From JAHFUI01 sp039931615 (GTDB lineage Bacteria; Acidobacteriota; Vicinamibacteria; Vicinamibacterales; CAVVIG01): a DNA stretch of 64,000 nt. The position numbers were made by a program, and so were the translations under genes. How positions within the stretch are numbered: the first letter of the stretch is position 1; the number at the start of each line of letters is the position of its first letter. Location of the stretch: positions 1 through 64,000 of the forward strand of contig JBDTRR010000011.1 of assembly GCA_039931615.1 (NCBI GenBank), given 5' to 3'. A model generated the notes under the pieces. That model saw nothing but the letters and a program-made list of their open reading frames with translations, was not told where the DNA came from and made no database searches. This document shows positions 62,043 to 64,000 of the stretch, piece by piece.

Positions 62043-62312
62043 TCAGTCGCTCGAGGCGTTCGTTTCGCTGCCGCGATCGTCGGCGTCGTGGTGGCCGTTG
62101 CCGTTCTGATCCGATTGCTGGTCGGCGGGGTTGGCCCCGAACGCCACTCTCTGGAGTGCGACCGCGACCGCGTCGAGCTGGGCCTCCAGGTGGGCCGTCC
62201 TCCGGCGCTGCATTTCCAGGTGGTGCTCCTGACGCAGGAGCTCGACCTGCTGCCGTTCGATGATCAACCGCTGTTCTTCAAGCTCCGCGCGCACGGTTCG
62301 CCGGCCAGGCAT
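62043..62312 (-). CDS. Small coiled-coil protein of unknown function
   Basis: This 89-residue protein has an uninterrupted charged helix from about residue 8 to 58 with heptad-like spacing of Leu and Ile (ELEEQRLIIERQQVELLRQE), followed by an acidic Asn/Asp/His-rich tail. CAGGAGAG lies a few bases before the ATG, very like the signal before the epimerase gene. No family is recognised. Short length and no neighbours in the same frame keep confidence moderate. Confidence 0.55.
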   Translation of the reverse strand: MPGRRTVRAELEEQRLIIERQQVELLRQEHHLEMQRRRTAHLEAQLDAVAVALQRVAFGANPADQQSDQNGNGHHDADDRGSETNASSD

Positions 62313-62674
62313 GTCTGCTCTCCTGTTTGAAGAGGAGCGGTCCCTCGTTGCAGGGCCCGCAAAAAAAGCGAGACCAGTTTAGGTCGGTTGTCGCTGGGAA
62401 AGCTGTTCGGTTTTGGACAGGATGATGGTGCAGCTTGGACAATTGGACCGACAAGACGCGGCGGGCCGGCGATAGTGACGCCGCCGAGATCAGCAGCCTC
62501 GCCATCGTCTAGGCTGGAGTCGTCACCCAGTCGTGGCCGGAAGAAAAAAAGGGGTCGGGAGTCGTTTCCGAGGATGCCGCGGCGGAAACGACTCCCGACC
62601 CTTTCTTTTCTTCCGGGACATCTGGAGACGGCGGATCGGGAATCCGCTATCTCCAATGCCTGGTGTGATGTAGT
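62313..62674. other. Non-coding stretch with a long hairpin
   Basis: About 360 bases contain no convincing gene. They hold a very long imperfect hairpin at 62537-62616, described separately. Shorter GC-rich inverted segments are seen around 62335-62375. A frame on the plus strand spans the region but is explained by the hairpin and the tRNA-like sequence. Confidence 0.5.
62537..62616. repeat. REP-like hairpin with 34-base arms
   Basis: The arms 62537-62570 and 62583-62616 pair with two mismatches in 34 positions around a 12-base loop. The core of the arm is GGGTCGGGAGTCGTTTCCG, flanked outside by a purine run of AAGAAAAAAA type. Elements with a GGGGTCGGGAGTCGTTTCCG-like head resemble REP/RAYT-associated palindromes, but no transposase gene is seen here. 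It is intergenic. Confidence 0.88.
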
Positions 62675-62745
<71 letters not shown>

Positions 62746-62754
<9 letters not shown>

Positions 62755-62772
62755 GTAAAAATCGGGGTCGGC
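62746..62772. repeat. Perfect 10-base hairpin overlapping the tRNA-like 5' end
   Basis: GCCGACCCCG at 62746-62755 and CGGGGTCGGC at 62763-62772 pair perfectly around a TAAAAAT loop. One arm contains the acceptor 5' strand of the tRNA-like sequence, so the two structures exclude each other. The GGGGTCGG core is shared with the larger hairpin 130 bases away. Confidence 0.75.
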
Positions 62773-62867
62773 TCTCCCTTATCGTGGCCGTCCGATGCGG
62801 CTGATGGACGCGTGTTCCGGAATTTGTTGCACGTTCTTGCAAACTGCCAGACGACTACAGGCGATGC

Positions 62868-63251
62868 TCAAACGCGCACGATTTGCGGCAAATGATCGAA
62901 GTGCTTGTCGCGTGCGTGAAGCGCCAGGTTGTGTTGCAGAACAAGCGCGGCGAGCCACATATCGTTTGTGGGGATCGGTGTGCCCTGTTTCCGGAGTTGA
63001 TGAAACACGGCGGCGTAATGGTGGGTGGTTTGATCGTCGGCAAACAGGACAAGCACCCCCTCTTTGAAGAGGAACTGACGAAGTGTTCGCTCGTTGTCCG
63101 CTTGTCGCCGACCATGAACGAACCCGGCTCGAAGCTCGCCGAGGACCACGAACGGCAGCAGGATGGCATCGGCCTCCTCGAGCAACGACACCGTCTCGTC
63201 GACTCCTTTACAGAGATCGACGTATCGGTTGGTGTCGAGCGCGACCCTCAC
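62868..63251 (-). CDS. vapC: PIN-domain toxin (VapC-like)
   Basis: This 127-residue PIN ribonuclease has the acidic residues Asp6 (VALDTNRY), Glu39 (VVLGELRAGF) and Asp97 (TNDMWLAALVL), plus Asp115 and Asp119 near the end (HARDKHFDHL). It would cleave RNA when free of the antitoxin. Its GTG overlaps the antitoxin stop as GTGA, the usual coupling in such pairs. It lies next to two attC-like sites, which fits carriage as a mobile cassette. Confidence 0.9.
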   Translation of the reverse strand: MRVALDTNRYVDLCKGVDETVSLLEEADAILLPFVVLGELRAGFVHGRRQADNERTLRQFLFKEGVLVLFADDQTTHHYAAVFHQLRKQGTPIPTNDMWLAALVLQHNLALHARDKHFDHLPQIVRV

Positions 63252-63490
63252 CGCCAGAGGCCCGCGTCCACCTCATCCTGCGCCGCGAGTGCCCGATCGA
63301 CGGCCTGATCGGGCTTCCACGTACCGGCGATGTCACGCAGATCGCGGCGTTTTCGCGGGCTCCCGGACATGCCGGAGCCCTCTCTCAGGGCGTCGACTGC
63401 GGCTTCATTGAGACTCTTGCCGGCCGCCCGAGCACGCTGGCGAAGAGCGCTGTCGATCGCAGACGGAATGCCTCGAATCGTGTACTGCAT
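63248..63490 (-). CDS. vapB: VapB/FitA-like antitoxin
   Basis: This 80-residue protein has a ribbon-helix-helix start (MQYTIRGIPSAIDSALRQRA) and helix (GKSLNEAAVDALREG). A C-terminal stretch with RDLRDIAGTWKPD, as in FitA-type antitoxins, would enter the toxin active site. It binds DNA and the toxin, and usually represses its own promoter just upstream (63491 onward). Gene order antitoxin first is standard. Confidence 0.86.
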   Translation of the reverse strand: MQYTIRGIPSAIDSALRQRARAAGKSLNEAAVDALREGSGMSGSPRKRRDLRDIAGTWKPDQAVDRALAAQDEVDAGLWR

Positions 63491-63564
63491 GCACCCAGTA
63501 TAGGCACCGCATGCACTCGATGCAAGCGTGTCAGGCGCAGAACGCCTGTGCCTTGTTTTCGTCT

Positions 63565-63634
63565 GCCCAACGCGCCAAATGAGCCGCGCGCCGCAGCGGA
63601 GCAGGCCGGCGCGTCGGCTGCAAGAGTACTAGTC
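63565..63634 (-). other. attC-like site 1 (partly degenerate)
   Basis: On the minus strand the element ends in GTTGGGC, a match to the R' core GTTRRRY. The imperfect arms AGCCGACGCGCCGG and CGGCGCGCGGCT lie around a 15-base loop. The other core position reads GACTAGT instead of RYYYAAC, and the outer L box is only partly paired. Its length of 70 bases is in the usual range. It lies 75 bases upstream of the vapB start. Confidence 0.55.
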
Positions 63635-63750
63635 ATGGCAGGTGCTCCCATCGTCGGGCCGTCAGTGAGCCTGGCGTCCGGACATTGACTTGCGCGGACT
63701 CCGGCTGCGACCAAGCCCCCGATCATGTCACGTCGATTCCGGCGTTGTCT

Positions 63751-63838
63751 GGCTAACGTGACGAATGAGCCGTGCACCCTAGCCAGTGACATGATCACAC
63801 GGGACGGCGGGTGCGCCGGCTCCATTCGGGTGTTAGAC
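63751..63838 (-). other. attC-like site 2
   Basis: Read on the minus strand it starts with GTCTAAC (RYYYAAC) and ends with GTTAGCC (near GTTRRRY). The outer arms pair as CGAATGG-AGCCGGC-GCACCC with GGGTGC-A-CGGCT-CATTCG, leaving one unpaired G and short unpaired spacers of 3-4 bases. This is the R-box, spacer, L-box and extrahelical-base layout of integron attC sites. It lies 42 bases after the stop of the S9 peptidase gene, where a cassette attC should be. No integrase is in the window. Confidence 0.72.
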
Positions 63839-63880
63839 GCACAAACCGTGTTCAGAGACCGGCACGGATCCCCAAGCATG

Positions 63881-64000
63881 TCAGTGTGTGATCGTCACTG
63901 CCTGACGTTGTTTCAGGTACTTGTCGAGAAACGCGATCACCCCGGTGTAACCTTTGATCTCGTTCTCCTTCTTCACGAAGCCGTGTCCTTCATCCGGAAA
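63881..64000 (-). CDS. S9-family peptidase (prolyl oligopeptidase type), C-terminal fragment
   Basis: The last 39 residues of a protein are visible, starting FPDEGHGFVKKENEIKGYTG and ending VIAFLDKYLKQRQAVTITH before a TGA. The EGHGF stretch carries the catalytic His of S9 peptidases and the helix VIAFLDKYL is the usual ending. The rest lies outside the window. An attC-like site follows its stop. Confidence 0.78.
   Translation of the reverse strand, partial: FPDEGHGFVKKENEIKGYTGVIAFLDKYLKQRQAVTITH

Larger units (their letters stand above)
63491..63880. other. Cassette-like region with attC-type sites and no clear gene
   Basis: About 390 bases between the antitoxin start and the end of a peptidase gene contain two attC-like quasi-palindromes (63565-63634 and 63751-63838). 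Between them are about 115 bases with only a 17-codon frame, as in an orfless integron cassette. The vapB promoter should lie at the left edge. Confidence 0.55.

Overview
This 64 kb window is GC-rich (about two thirds G+C by eye) and gene-dense. It looks like a chromosomal piece of an acidobacterium, possibly class Vicinamibacteria. That placement is an inference. It rests on a TonB-dependent receptor of about 1000 residues with an N-terminal carboxypeptidase-regulatory-like domain, several secreted protein types I associate with Acidobacteriota, heavy use of GTG/TTG starts in 4-base stop/start overlaps, and dispersed hairpins of the form stem-TGAA-stem-CACTACG. No rRNA or other firm taxonomic marker is present.

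Positions 1 to about 42.1 kb hold one very large surface-polysaccharide locus, almost entirely on the minus strand and therefore read from right to left. It starts with a chain-length regulator (37.2-38.8 kb), a GDP-mannose 4,6-dehydratase and a UDP-GlcNAc-type dehydrogenase, with a DegT aminotransferase and an RmlD-type reductase further upstream (40-42 kb). A winged-helix plus Rossmann-like protein (34.1-34.7 kb), probably a local regulator, comes next. Then follow a polytopic initiating sugar-phosphate transferase, sugar-modifying enzymes (methyltransferases, epimerases, an RmlC-like epimerase, aminotransferases), a MurJ/MOP-type flippase, a polymerase-like membrane protein, several glycosyltransferases, and a second, short initiating transferase with PglD/PglE-like partners. 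The left end carries a D,D-heptose nucleotide-sugar module (GmhA-like fragment, HddC, HddA). One O-antigen ligase-like gene (1.9-3.2 kb) and one FAD oxidoreductase (38.9-40.0 kb) run against this direction. Having two initiating transferases and two polymerase/ligase candidates suggests a composite of more than one glycan pathway.

Positions 42.1-45.4 kb are a housekeeping run read leftward: holB, a RicT/PSP1 protein, pdxA and smpB. Positions 45.4-60 kb are mixed single genes: a quinone oxidoreductase, a tannase/feruloyl esterase, a methyltransferase, a TonB-dependent receptor, a Crp/Fnr regulator, a DUF6438-ankyrin protein, an MFS transporter, a secreted protein with kinase-like motifs, and the DNA repair glycosylase Tag. 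A frameshifted cytochrome c remnant and a GDP-mannose 3,5-epimerase-like gene follow.

Positions 61.4-64 kb are accessory. They contain long gene-poor stretches, a 34-base-arm hairpin, a degenerate tRNA-Asp-like sequence, a VapBC toxin-antitoxin pair, two quasi-palindromes with the architecture of integron attC sites, and the 3' end of an S9-family peptidase gene. The most striking non-coding structures are the attC-like pair beside vapBC, a large inverted pair of 8-base tandem repeats between convergent genes (49453-49633), and the dispersed TGAA-loop hairpins at gene ends.
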